Assembly (NCBI RefSeq): GCF_002217435.1
Contig: NZ_MUHF01000003.1
Coordinates: 1 to 64,000, forward strand
Reading direction: 5' to 3'
Length of the DNA: 64,000 nucleotides
DNA from: Flavobacterium reichenbachii
GTDB taxonomy: Bacteria; Bacteroidota; Bacteroidia; Flavobacteriales; Flavobacteriaceae
In this document: one piece after another, positions 27,918 to 36,135 of the stretch
How the letters are laid out: the number at the start of each line of letters is the position of its first letter
Numbering within the stretch: the stretch's first letter is position 1
Translations under genes and position numbers: made by a program
Notes under the pieces: model-generated
Seen by the model: the letters and a program-made list of their open reading frames with translations, nothing else
Database searches by the model: none
What the model was told of the DNA's origin: nothing

Positions 27918-28901
27918 ATGAAAAAAATCTTAATCTTTCTATTTGCTGTTTTTTGCTCAAAAGCAATTGCACAAACAGCAGTTTCTGATTCTTCAAAAAA
28001 TAACAATCCTATTTTTAAAGGCTGGTATGCAGATCCTGAAGGAATTATATTTGACAAAACGTATTGGGTTTATCCCACTTTTTCTGCTCCTTATGAACAG
28101 CAGGTTTTTCTGGACGCTTTCTCTTCTAAAGATTTAACTCATTGGACAAAACATCCAAGAATTTTAGATACTGCAGCTGTAAAATGGGCAAAAATTGCAA
28201 TGTGGGCGCCTTCGATCATTAAAAATAAAAATAAATATTTTTTGTTTTTTGGAGCAAATGACATTCAGAACAATGATGAGGTGGGTGGAATTGGTGTTGC
28301 CGTGGCTTCAAAACCCGAAGGTCCTTATAAAGATTATTTAGGAAAACCGCTGGTTGATAAATTCTATAATGGAGCACAGCCTATTGATCAATTTGTTTTT
28401 AGAGATAAAGATGGTCAGTGTTATTTAATTTACGGAGGATGGAAACATTGTAATATTGCAAAATTAAAGTCTGATTTTACTGGTTTTGTGCCTTTTGAAG
28501 ATAAAACTGTTTTTAAAGAAATCACTCCTGAAAACTATGTAGAGGGACCATTTATGTTTATTAAAAACAACAAATATTACTTTATGTGGTCTGAAGGCGG
28601 ATGGACTGGTCCTGATTATTGTGTGGCGTATGCTATTGCAGATTCTCCAATGGGACCCTTTAAAAGAATCGGCAAAATTCTGGAACAAAACCCTAAAATT
28701 GCAAAAGGAGCTGGACATCACTCCGTCATAAAAGCTCCTAATTCTGACAACTATTATATTGTGTATCACAGAAGACCACTCACTGAAACTCATGCAAACT
28801 CGAGAGAAACCTGCATAGAAGAGATGCATTTTGATGAAAATGGTTTTATAAAACCTGTTAACATAACTAACGAAGGAGTAAAAGCAGATTTTATAAAATA
28901 A
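27918..28901 (+). CDS. GH43-family glycosidase (copy 2)
   Basis: This is an inverting beta-propeller glycosidase of 327 residues with a signal peptide ending at AIAQ19. Catalytic residues are visible as Asp39 in WYADPEG, Asp157 in PIDQFVF and Glu209 in NYVEGPFM. The layout is close to that of the GH43 domain at 36136 (compare TDITPQNYTEAPYM with KEITPENYVEGPFM), suggesting that the two belong to related subfamilies. It is the last gene of the GH31-GH92-GH43 unit, 11 bp after GH92. Likely substrates are arabinose, xylose or galactose side groups (inference). Confidence 0.88.
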   Translation: MKKILIFLFAVFCSKAIAQTAVSDSSKNNNPIFKGWYADPEGIIFDKTYWVYPTFSAPYEQQVFLDAFSSKDLTHWTKHPRILDTAAVKWAKIAMWAPSIIKNKNKYFLFFGANDIQNNDEVGGIGVAVASKPEGPYKDYLGKPLVDKFYNGAQPIDQFVFRDKDGQCYLIYGGWKHCNIAKLKSDFTGFVPFEDKTVFKEITPENYVEGPFMFIKNNKYYFMWSEGGWTGPDYCVAYAIADSPMGPFKRIGKILEQNPKIAKGAGHHSVIKAPNSDNYYIVYHRRPLTETHANSRETCIEEMHFDENGFIKPVNITNEGVKADFIK

Positions 28902-29722
28902 GCAAAGCGGCTGTAAGTACTTAATAGTCCTGTGTTTTGGATTATTTTATTGTCTTACGGTCGTGTAACATTCTGTACTTCAGATAAAAACTGTTGTAAA
29001 ACATTTTTCAGGGCTTCTTACTGTCAATCTTGATTGTCTCAATAGGAGATAAAAAATGTTATGCCTTTTACAACTGAGAAATTCTTTCTTGCGATCCTTT
29101 CAAAATAAACGATTTATGGATTAATCCGGTCTAAGCTATTCTTAAAGAATTGAGATTTATGCTGCCTTAAAATCAAAGATTATTCTTAAAAATAATGACG
29201 GTTGTTTTTATATGAAAGTTCTTTTTTTTTATGATCAACGAGATAATTTCCGCTTGTATTGGCTCTTTAATCTTTGAAAAAATTAAAGCCTGTTTCTGTG
29301 CAAAAACTAATTATTAAAGATGATGGAAAACTAATTTGCAATCTTAAAAATACGTGCGATTTAATCTTTTGTTTCAATAAGTTTTTCATCAGACTCACAT
29401 TAAACAGCTGTTTTCTTTCATAATGCTTATTTACAGCGTTTTCGGAGGCTGAATGAATCATTTCAACATAATTTTGAAACAAAATGGGATTAAAATAATG
29501 TTATCATTACGCTAATTTGGTCAGAAATTAAAAGAGATTTTTTAAGGCATAAATTATAGAATCAATAAAAATAATATATAATTTTTTAGCATGTCTTAAA
29601 AATAACTGTATTAAATGCCATATCGATATTTACAGGATTGTTCTGAATGATGTTTAAAAAGTTCTTTAAGAGATCTTATTTAATTGAAAAAACTAACTAA
29701 TAACCAACCAAAAAAAACTGAA
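28902..29722. promoter_or_regulatory. Long intergenic region before SusC-2
   Basis: About 820 bp without a supported gene. Near its start is a possible 10-bp stem including G-U pairs (28908-28917 with 28954-28963) that may end the GH43 unit. The middle, roughly 29000-29450, is AT-rich, contains no convincing ORF and shows nothing recognisable. The 3' part holds the control block shared with the GH5 promoter (29455-29572) and an A-rich leader with the CTAACTAA motif just before the SusC-2 start. Confidence 0.5.
29455..29572 (+). promoter_or_regulatory. HTCS-type control block, copy B (SusC-2 operon)
   Basis: This is the near-duplicate of 20643-20760, with the same cores (tgaaacaaaatg, gattaaaat, ctaatttggtca, ataaattatag) and the same 57-bp spacing from gaatcattt to ctaatttgg. 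It lies 211 bp (measured from the ctaatttgg core) before the SusC-2 ATG. The HTCS encoded at 16570-20535 is the likely activator of both copies (inference). Confidence 0.65.
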
Positions 29723-32700
29723 ATGAAAATTAAAACGACTTGGAAAACGTCATCCAGTCATCTGAGCTCATTTACATGGAGTAAATTAAAGTTCAGTACG
29801 AATGGATTGATTTGTTTATTGTTTCTAATGTTTTGTGCAGAAAGCAGTTATGCGCAGAACGATAATTCTGTGAAGATAACAGGAAACGTAATTGATACAA
29901 AAGGATTGTCATTGCCTAGCGCAACTGTACTAGAAAAAGGTACAAAAAATGCAGTTACAACAGACTTTGATGGAACTTTTACCATTACAGTATCTTCTCC
30001 TCAGGCGATACTTGTATTTAAGTTTATCGGAATGAAAGCAGTCGAAAGATCTTTAAACAATAATAAAAATATAACGGTAACCATGCAGGAAGAAACGAGT
30101 GATCTTCAGGCGGTTGTTGTTGTGGGGTATGGTACTCAGAAAAAAGCTTCGGTTGTTGGAGCCATTAGTACCATAAAGCCTTCGTTATTACAGGTAGGAA
30201 CTTCTCGTACATTAAGCAACAACCTTGCGGGTCAGATAACCGGTGTGATGGCTGTGCAGCGATCTGGTGAACCGGGTTATGACCAGTCTGATATCAAAAT
30301 TCGAGGCATCTCTACTTTTAAAGGAGGAACAAATCCGCTTGTATTGGTAGACGGAATTGAGCGAAACCTAAACGACCTTGATCCATCAGAAATTGAATCG
30401 TTTTCTGTTTTAAAAGATGCGGCCGCGAGCGCTGTGTATGGTGTTAGAGGTGCAAACGGAGTAATTTTGATTAATACCAAAAGAGGTTTTGTTGGCGCTC
30501 CGAGAATTCAGGTAAGAACAGAATATTCTATTCAGGAGCCTACCAAACTGCCAGAATTTATTGGTGCTGCTCCTTACATGACTTTACTGAATCAATTAGC
30601 CGCAGAACAGGGCAGACCACAATTGTATACAGAAGACCGAATTACAAAAACAGCCAGCAGATATGATCCTGATTTATATCCAGATGTAAATTGGGTCGAT
30701 GCCATAACAAAAGATTATGCTTTTACGTCAAGATCTAATTTGAATGTTGCCGGAGGATCAGAGATTTTGAGATATGCATTGACTGCTTCCTACTATAGTG
30801 AAAACGGTATTATGTCTGCAGATCCAAAGCAGACTTACGATTCAGAAACAAGGTTAAACAGAGCTAATGTTCGTACAAACGTAGATGTAAACGTATCTAA
30901 AACTACTTTGTTAAGAGTAAATATTGGGGGTTTTTTGCAAAATCTTAATAAAGGAAACAGCAGCACCGATGATTTGTTTAACAAAGCTTTTGAAACCACT
31001 CCTTTTGTACATCCGGCTGTATACTCAGACGGAACTATTCCAAGAGTTTTTGCTCGCGAAAATCCATGGGCGATGAGCACGCAGCAAGGATATTATAAAC
31101 AAGGCGGCAGCAAGATTGAAAGCCTGGTATCATTAGAACAAGATTTAAAAGGGATTACACCGGGATTAAAAGCCAAATTTACTTACTCGTTTGACTCCTA
31201 TTCTGAAAACAAAGTGATACGCGGCAAATCACCGGATTATTATAACGTAGCGACTCAAAGAGATCTGGACGGAAGCTTAATACACGGCACTGTTCAGGCA
31301 TATGGGCAGGAATATTTAGGATATAAAACGGAAGCCTCATTTGGAAACAGACGTATTTATCTGGAAGCAAATACCACTTATAACCGCACTTTTGGCAAAC
31401 ATGATCTGAGCGGTCTGTTTTTATATAATCAGGATAGTTATCAGGATGACAGGCCTCCGCAGGCTTTTAAACATCAGGGAATTGCCGGAAGAACCTCTTA
31501 TACATTTGATCGAAAATATATAGGCGAATTTAATTTTGGGTACAACGGATCAGAAAATTTTGCTAAAGGAAACCGTTACGGATTTTTCCCGTCTGTCGCT
31601 ATGGGCTGGATTGCATCTGAAGAAAAATTTATGGAACCTTTTAAAGATGTTTTTAATAAAATCAAATTTCGTGGTTCATATGGTTTAGTCGGAAATGATA
31701 ACATTGGAGCCAATAGAAGATTTGCCTACTTAACAACAATTAGTGACAACAACAATTCTGATTACACATTTGGTACAGGAAATGGGGTAAAATTTGAAGG
31801 AATTGAAGAAGGTGAAATAGGAGTAAGCAATCTGACTTGGGAAAAAGTAGCAAAATTAGATTTTGGTGTAGAATTAGGATTATGGAATATGCTTGATTTG
31901 ACAGTAGATATATTTCAGGAAAAAAGAAAGGATATTTTTATTTCAAGAAACACAGTTCCAACTCAGGCAGGATTTATTAATGCACCTTGGGCGAATTATG
32001 GAAAAATGGAAAACAAAGGAATTGAGGTAGCATTTAATTTGAATAAACAAGTAACTCCTGATTTCTTTATGAGCTGGCGTGCAAATTTCACTTTTGTTGA
32101 AAATAAAGTAACAGAAAGAGATGAACCAGACGCTGTAAAAGGAACATACCGTTCTGCAACAGGTATTCAAAATAATACATTGTGGGGGTATACCGCAACA
32201 GGATTATATACCAATGAAGATTTTACTTCGCCGGGTGTTTTAGCGCCGGGATTACCTGTACCAACGTTTGGAACTTCGCTGCGTCCCGGAGATATTAAAT
32301 ATCAAGACAGAAATAATGATGGAATTATAAGCGGATTAGACGAAGGTTTTATAGGCGGTACAACCGATCCTCAGATTATATACGGTTTTGGAACTAATTT
32401 GAAATACAAACAATTTGATTTGAGTTTTTTCTTTCAGGGAGTAGCAAAATCAGAACGAATAATAGGAGGTTCTAATTTTATTCCGGGAAGCGGCACAGGT
32501 ACTTTAGGGAATATTTACAGCAACTACGAAGACCGCTGGACAGAACAAAATCAAAGTCAGGATGTTTTCTATCCGAGACTAAGCTATGGTCCAAATCTTA
32601 ATAATTCTGTGGCATCAACCTGGTGGAAAAAAGACATGAGTTTTGGTCGTTTAAAGACTATGGAAGTAGGATACTCATTTGATAAAAAGTTACTGGAAAA

Positions 32701-32854
32701 GCTTTATTTACAAGGATTAAGAATTTATGTAAGTGGAAATAATTTATGGTATGCCTCTAAGTTTAAACTATGGGATCCGGAATTAGATACTGGAAATGGT
32801 TTAAGATATCCGTCAACAAGATCAGTTCTTTTTGGATTATCAATAGGGTTATAA
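29723..32854 (+). CDS. SusC-like TonB-dependent receptor (SusC-2)
   Basis: This outer-membrane importer belongs to the second SusCD pair. The reading frame is open from a TTG at 29684, but the ATG at 29723 follows the A-rich leader and gives a normal signal peptide ending at SSYAQ, so it is chosen here (1043 residues). Next come a carboxypeptidase-regulatory-like domain (VKITGNVIDTKG, then TTDFDGTFTI), the signature VVVVGYGTQKK, a plug with KIRGIS and NPLVLVDGIE motifs, and a barrel ending in LFGLSIGL. An acidic loop DRNNDGIISG is near residue 865. susD-2 follows after 19 bp. The cargo is presumably a fragment of the same glycan cut by the surrounding GH5/GH31/GH43/GH92 enzymes. Confidence 0.94.
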   Translation: MKIKTTWKTSSSHLSSFTWSKLKFSTNGLICLLFLMFCAESSYAQNDNSVKITGNVIDTKGLSLPSATVLEKGTKNAVTTDFDGTFTITVSSPQAILVFKFIGMKAVERSLNNNKNITVTMQEETSDLQAVVVVGYGTQKKASVVGAISTIKPSLLQVGTSRTLSNNLAGQITGVMAVQRSGEPGYDQSDIKIRGISTFKGGTNPLVLVDGIERNLNDLDPSEIESFSVLKDAAASAVYGVRGANGVILINTKRGFVGAPRIQVRTEYSIQEPTKLPEFIGAAPYMTLLNQLAAEQGRPQLYTEDRITKTASRYDPDLYPDVNWVDAITKDYAFTSRSNLNVAGGSEILRYALTASYYSENGIMSADPKQTYDSETRLNRANVRTNVDVNVSKTTLLRVNIGGFLQNLNKGNSSTDDLFNKAFETTPFVHPAVYSDGTIPRVFARENPWAMSTQQGYYKQGGSKIESLVSLEQDLKGITPGLKAKFTYSFDSYSENKVIRGKSPDYYNVATQRDLDGSLIHGTVQAYGQEYLGYKTEASFGNRRIYLEANTTYNRTFGKHDLSGLFLYNQDSYQDDRPPQAFKHQGIAGRTSYTFDRKYIGEFNFGYNGSENFAKGNRYGFFPSVAMGWIASEEKFMEPFKDVFNKIKFRGSYGLVGNDNIGANRRFAYLTTISDNNNSDYTFGTGNGVKFEGIEEGEIGVSNLTWEKVAKLDFGVELGLWNMLDLTVDIFQEKRKDIFISRNTVPTQAGFINAPWANYGKMENKGIEVAFNLNKQVTPDFFMSWRANFTFVENKVTERDEPDAVKGTYRSATGIQNNTLWGYTATGLYTNEDFTSPGVLAPGLPVPTFGTSLRPGDIKYQDRNNDGIISGLDEGFIGGTTDPQIIYGFGTNLKYKQFDLSFFFQGVAKSERIIGGSNFIPGSGTGTLGNIYSNYEDRWTEQNQSQDVFYPRLSYGPNLNNSVASTWWKKDMSFGRLKTMEVGYSFDKKLLEKLYLQGLRIYVSGNNLWYASKFKLWDPELDTGNGLRYPSTRSVLFGLSIGL

Positions 32855-32873
32855 TTTTAAAAAATCTATTAAA

Positions 32874-34766
32874 ATGAAAAATATATATATTAGATCGATA
32901 TTCCTTTTTTTAGGATTATTACTATCATCATCCTGTTCTGATTATTTAGACAAAGAAAGCGATACCGAACTTACTTTGGATGGTGTTTTTGAGAGTAAAA
33001 CGAAAACCGAGAATTGGCTGGCAGCCTGTTATTCGAGAATTCCTGATCCGACCTGGGGATATACCCGTAGTATAGGACAGGAAATTTTAGCCGACGATAT
33101 GTCTCCGTCAGAGAGATGGCGTCAGTACGACTGGCAGGTAATACCATTTGCTCTGGGCGACTGGTCAGTGGGTTCACCATGGAGTCCAAGTTATTGGAAT
33201 GGTTTACCGCAAAGAGTGAGAGAATGCAACATTCTTATAAAAAATATTAAGCCAATACCTGCACAAAATTTAACAGAAAATGAAGTTAGGTTAATGATTG
33301 CAGAATGTCGTTTTTTAAAAGCCTATTATTACTCCTTACTAATAAATACATACGGCCCGGTTCCTTTTAACCCTGACGAAATTACACCTGTAGACTATAA
33401 CCTTCCGGACTTGCAGGTTGGTCAGACCCCATACGACGAAATCGTAAAATGGATCGATAAAGAATTGAGAGAAGTAGAACAGATTTTACCAGCATCTTAT
33501 TCAGACGGAAGAAAATTTGGCAGAGCAACCTCTATTATGTGTAAAGCTGTCAGAGCCAGAATGCTTCTTTTTGCAGCAAGTCCGCTTGTTAATGGAAACT
33601 CAGAATATGCAGGTCATATTACAAAAGATGGGAAAGTATTATTTAACAGTACATACGATGCTAACAAATGGAAAATTGCTGCAGATGCAAGTAAGGATTT
33701 AATTCTAAATGCAGAAGCAGCAGGTCATAGATTGTATACAGAAATGAATGCTGCAGGAAAAATTGATCCTTTTTTATCGTGTCAAAATCTGCATCTTATA
33801 GAAGCAAGTAAAGGAAATGGAGAAGTACTTTTTGCCCGTGTAGCTGTTGAGTCTAAAGAATATGACAGACATACAGCGCCTACCGGAGCCGGAGGAGCTG
33901 GCGGATATGGAGTAACGCAGTCTTTGGTAGATGCTTTTTTTACAGCAAATGGTCTGCCAATAACAGATTCTAATTCCGGATATGTAGAAACAGGTTTCTC
34001 TACTCAGGACGGATACTGGCCCAACGGAATAACAAAATTTAATGAAGTAAAAAGCCCTGGACTTGTAACTCTTGCAGGAACCTACAACATGTACTGTAAT
34101 CGTGAGCCAAGATTTTATCTGGCAGTAAATTTTGATGGAGCATGGTATACAGATGGTGACAATGCCGGAAAAGATAAAGGAAGAAAATTGGAGTTTTTTA
34201 ATGGTAAAAAAGATAATAACGGTACTCATGATGCACCGCAAAATGGATATTTAGCAAGAAAAAGAACAGATCCGACACGAAATCCGATTAATGATTATTT
34301 TGCACCCCGTCACGGAATTTTATACAGATTAGGAGAAGCATATCTAAATTATGCAGAAGCACTTAACGAATCAGATCCAGGAAATGCTGAGGTGCTAATT
34401 TATATTAATAAAATTAGAGAAAGAGCAGGTGTGAGACCCTATACAACAGGTACGACAGATGCTCAAAATATACATGTAGACAATGATCAGGCAAGTTTGA
34501 GAAAAATAATCAGAATGGAACGAAGAGTCGAGCTTTGTACCGAAGGAATTCGTTATGATGATTTAAGAAGATGGAAACTAGCAGAAACCGTTCTGAATGG
34601 TCCTGTTTACGGAATGAATTTTAATGGTAAAGACGCATCCGAATTCTATAAAAGAACAGCGTATCAAACCAGAGTATATAGAAAATCCTTTTACTGGTTT
34701 CCTATTTACCTGGCAGAGATCGAAAAGAATCGCAATTTAATCCAGGCACCTTTCTGGGACAAATAA
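32874..34766 (+). CDS. SusD/RagB-like glycan-binding lipoprotein (SusD-2)
   Basis: This surface lipoprotein is the partner of SusC-2. The protein has 630 residues, on the long side for SusD. The lipobox is SSSC with Cys21. The N-terminal motif ESKTKTENWLAACYSRIPD, the helix LMIAECRFLKAYYYSLLI near 140-157 and the C-terminal motifs RMERRVELCTEGIRYDDLRRW and FYWFPI are diagnostic for the family. A Gly/Ala-rich stretch (GAGGAGGYG near 343-351) lies in the middle. The SusE-like gene follows after 16 bp. It does not closely resemble SusD-1, which suggests a different ligand or chain length. Confidence 0.93.
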   Translation: MKNIYIRSIFLFLGLLLSSSCSDYLDKESDTELTLDGVFESKTKTENWLAACYSRIPDPTWGYTRSIGQEILADDMSPSERWRQYDWQVIPFALGDWSVGSPWSPSYWNGLPQRVRECNILIKNIKPIPAQNLTENEVRLMIAECRFLKAYYYSLLINTYGPVPFNPDEITPVDYNLPDLQVGQTPYDEIVKWIDKELREVEQILPASYSDGRKFGRATSIMCKAVRARMLLFAASPLVNGNSEYAGHITKDGKVLFNSTYDANKWKIAADASKDLILNAEAAGHRLYTEMNAAGKIDPFLSCQNLHLIEASKGNGEVLFARVAVESKEYDRHTAPTGAGGAGGYGVTQSLVDAFFTANGLPITDSNSGYVETGFSTQDGYWPNGITKFNEVKSPGLVTLAGTYNMYCNREPRFYLAVNFDGAWYTDGDNAGKDKGRKLEFFNGKKDNNGTHDAPQNGYLARKRTDPTRNPINDYFAPRHGILYRLGEAYLNYAEALNESDPGNAEVLIYINKIRERAGVRPYTTGTTDAQNIHVDNDQASLRKIIRMERRVELCTEGIRYDDLRRWKLAETVLNGPVYGMNFNGKDASEFYKRTAYQTRVYRKSFYWFPIYLAEIEKNRNLIQAPFWDK

Positions 34767-34782
34767 TTAAATCAGAAAAAAA

Positions 34783-35946
34783 ATGAAAAATATAAAAAAT
34801 ATTATCTCATTTATAATAATGAGTTTGATTCTTGTCTCTTGTGAAGACAAAGGACTTGAGAACGATGGCTGGCTTCAGGATCCTAATTTTCCGAATCCGT
34901 TAACTATAGATCTTTCAAAAAAAGAAGTTGTATTAGCAAAAGATAATGAGAACGCAAATGCCATAACTTTTACCTGGACAAAAGGAAATGACAGAGGAGC
35001 AGGAACAAGTCTGACCTACTTTTTCCGTATGGATATTCAAGGAAAAAATTTTAGCGAAGGTCTTACGCCAGATGAAACTACTGCAATTACAGAAGAAATT
35101 CCGGCGGGTGTTTTTACAAAATCTTACACTGTAAAAGAGTTAAATTCTCTGCTGCTGAAAAATTTTAAACGTCCGGGAGGTGTTGTCACCAATCTGGAAG
35201 TACAAATAATAGCAAGAGTTAATAATGGTGTGCAGTATCAAAAACCAGAAGTATCTACCTCTGGTTTTGCTGTAACAAGTTTTAGTCCGGGACCATTACC
35301 GCTTTTTATGGTTGGAGATGCAATAAGCGGCAGCTGGGATTATAGTACAGGTAAAATTCTGCCTGAAAAAACAGAAAGAACAATCTACAATTTCATTGGA
35401 GATTTTACAATTGGTTCATTCAAAGTTATCGAAAAACCAAGCAGCGAATTACCGTCTTACGATCCTATTGCTGGAAATAAAATCGTTTATAACGAAACCA
35501 GTCCAAGAACAGCCGATAATGTTTTTAAAGTAGCCGAAGCCGGCCGTCATTCCTTCTATTTGGATATTGATAAAGAAATCTATGCTTTTGGATATGTGCC
35601 TTACGAAAATGTCTATATGGTAGGAAACGCAATAACCGGCATTGGATGGGATATTGGAAAAGCGAAGCCAATGACATGGGATCCTAAAAATCCTGAAGTA
35701 TTCATTTTTGCCGGACAATTTGATGCTGGCGAATTTAAACTTGCCTTAGATCTGGGGAACTGGGGAGGCAGATTTTTAATGCCTGCTGTAAATGGAACCG
35801 TAATAAAAGGAAATGCAAACGACAACACGACAGTACAATTAATGCCAAACGGATCGCCGGATAATAAATGGGTTATAGAAACCACTGGACAATATGAACT
35901 TACAGTCAATCCGGCGAAAATGACTATTGTGTTGAAAAAGCTTTAA
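34783..35946 (+). CDS. SusE/SusF-like glycan-binding lipoprotein (2)
   Basis: The protein has 387 residues with lipobox LVSC (Cys20). The N-terminal domain is SusE-like (ITFTWTKGNDRGAG near 65-78, followed by VTNLEVQIIARV). Two tandem SusE/SusF binding modules follow, each starting with a similar strand: MVGDAISGSWDYSTGK near 179-194 and MVGNAITGIGWDIGKAKP near 280-297. These modules are Ig-like carbohydrate-binding domains in the starch system. Here the sugar is unknown. It is the last gene of the SusCDE-2 unit and is followed by a strong terminator. Confidence 0.82.
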   Translation: MKNIKNIISFIIMSLILVSCEDKGLENDGWLQDPNFPNPLTIDLSKKEVVLAKDNENANAITFTWTKGNDRGAGTSLTYFFRMDIQGKNFSEGLTPDETTAITEEIPAGVFTKSYTVKELNSLLLKNFKRPGGVVTNLEVQIIARVNNGVQYQKPEVSTSGFAVTSFSPGPLPLFMVGDAISGSWDYSTGKILPEKTERTIYNFIGDFTIGSFKVIEKPSSELPSYDPIAGNKIVYNETSPRTADNVFKVAEAGRHSFYLDIDKEIYAFGYVPYENVYMVGNAITGIGWDIGKAKPMTWDPKNPEVFIFAGQFDAGEFKLALDLGNWGGRFLMPAVNGTVIKGNANDNTTVQLMPNGSPDNKWVIETTGQYELTVNPAKMTIVLKKL

Positions 35947-36004
35947 TAATACCATAATTGATTTTTTTCGAGGTAATTAAATTGCCAGCTAAATAAAAGA
36001 AGAC

Positions 36005-36038
36005 AAAGCTTTTCAGTCCGCAAAGACTGAAGAGTTTT
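36005..36038 (+). terminator. Intrinsic terminator after SusE-2
   Basis: A 14-bp stem, including two G-U pairs, forms between 36005-36018 and 36025-36038 with the 6-nt loop cgcaaa, followed within a few bases by a run of T (ggattctttttt). It ends the SusC-D-E operon. Confidence 0.7.
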
Positions 36039-36087
36039 GGATTCTTTTTTCAAAAACTTTTTTATAGTTTTTTGAAAAGCATGGAGC

Positions 36088-36117
36088 AAAATCACCAAAC
36101 GATTTATTAAAAAATAA
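36088..36117 (+). pseudogene. Relic of a T9SS C-terminal sorting tail
   Basis: These 30 bases match the last 30 bases of the GH43-ricin gene (38221-38250) at 29 of 30 positions. They encode the same ending KITKRFIKK plus stop. A stop codon in the same frame lies only a few codons upstream, so this copy is not part of an intact gene. It looks like the last remnant of a gene with a T9SS sorting domain, or the scar of a recombination that placed the GH43-ricin gene here. Confidence 0.6.
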
Positions 36118-36135
36118 GATCAAAAAACAGAAATT

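Noticed and set aside
29267..29482. 71-residue minus-strand ORF in the gap before SusC-2
   Set aside because: It overlaps the conserved control block, is low complexity and has no recognisable domain.
29684..29722. TTG-initiated N-terminal extension of SusC-2
   Set aside because: It would add 13 residues overlapping the A-rich leader motif. The ATG at 29723 gives a normal signal peptide and leader spacing.
33774..34241. 155-residue minus-strand ORF inside SusD-2
   Set aside because: It is an antisense shadow of a conserved SusD coding region, rich in Cys/Ser/Ile as expected from reverse reading.
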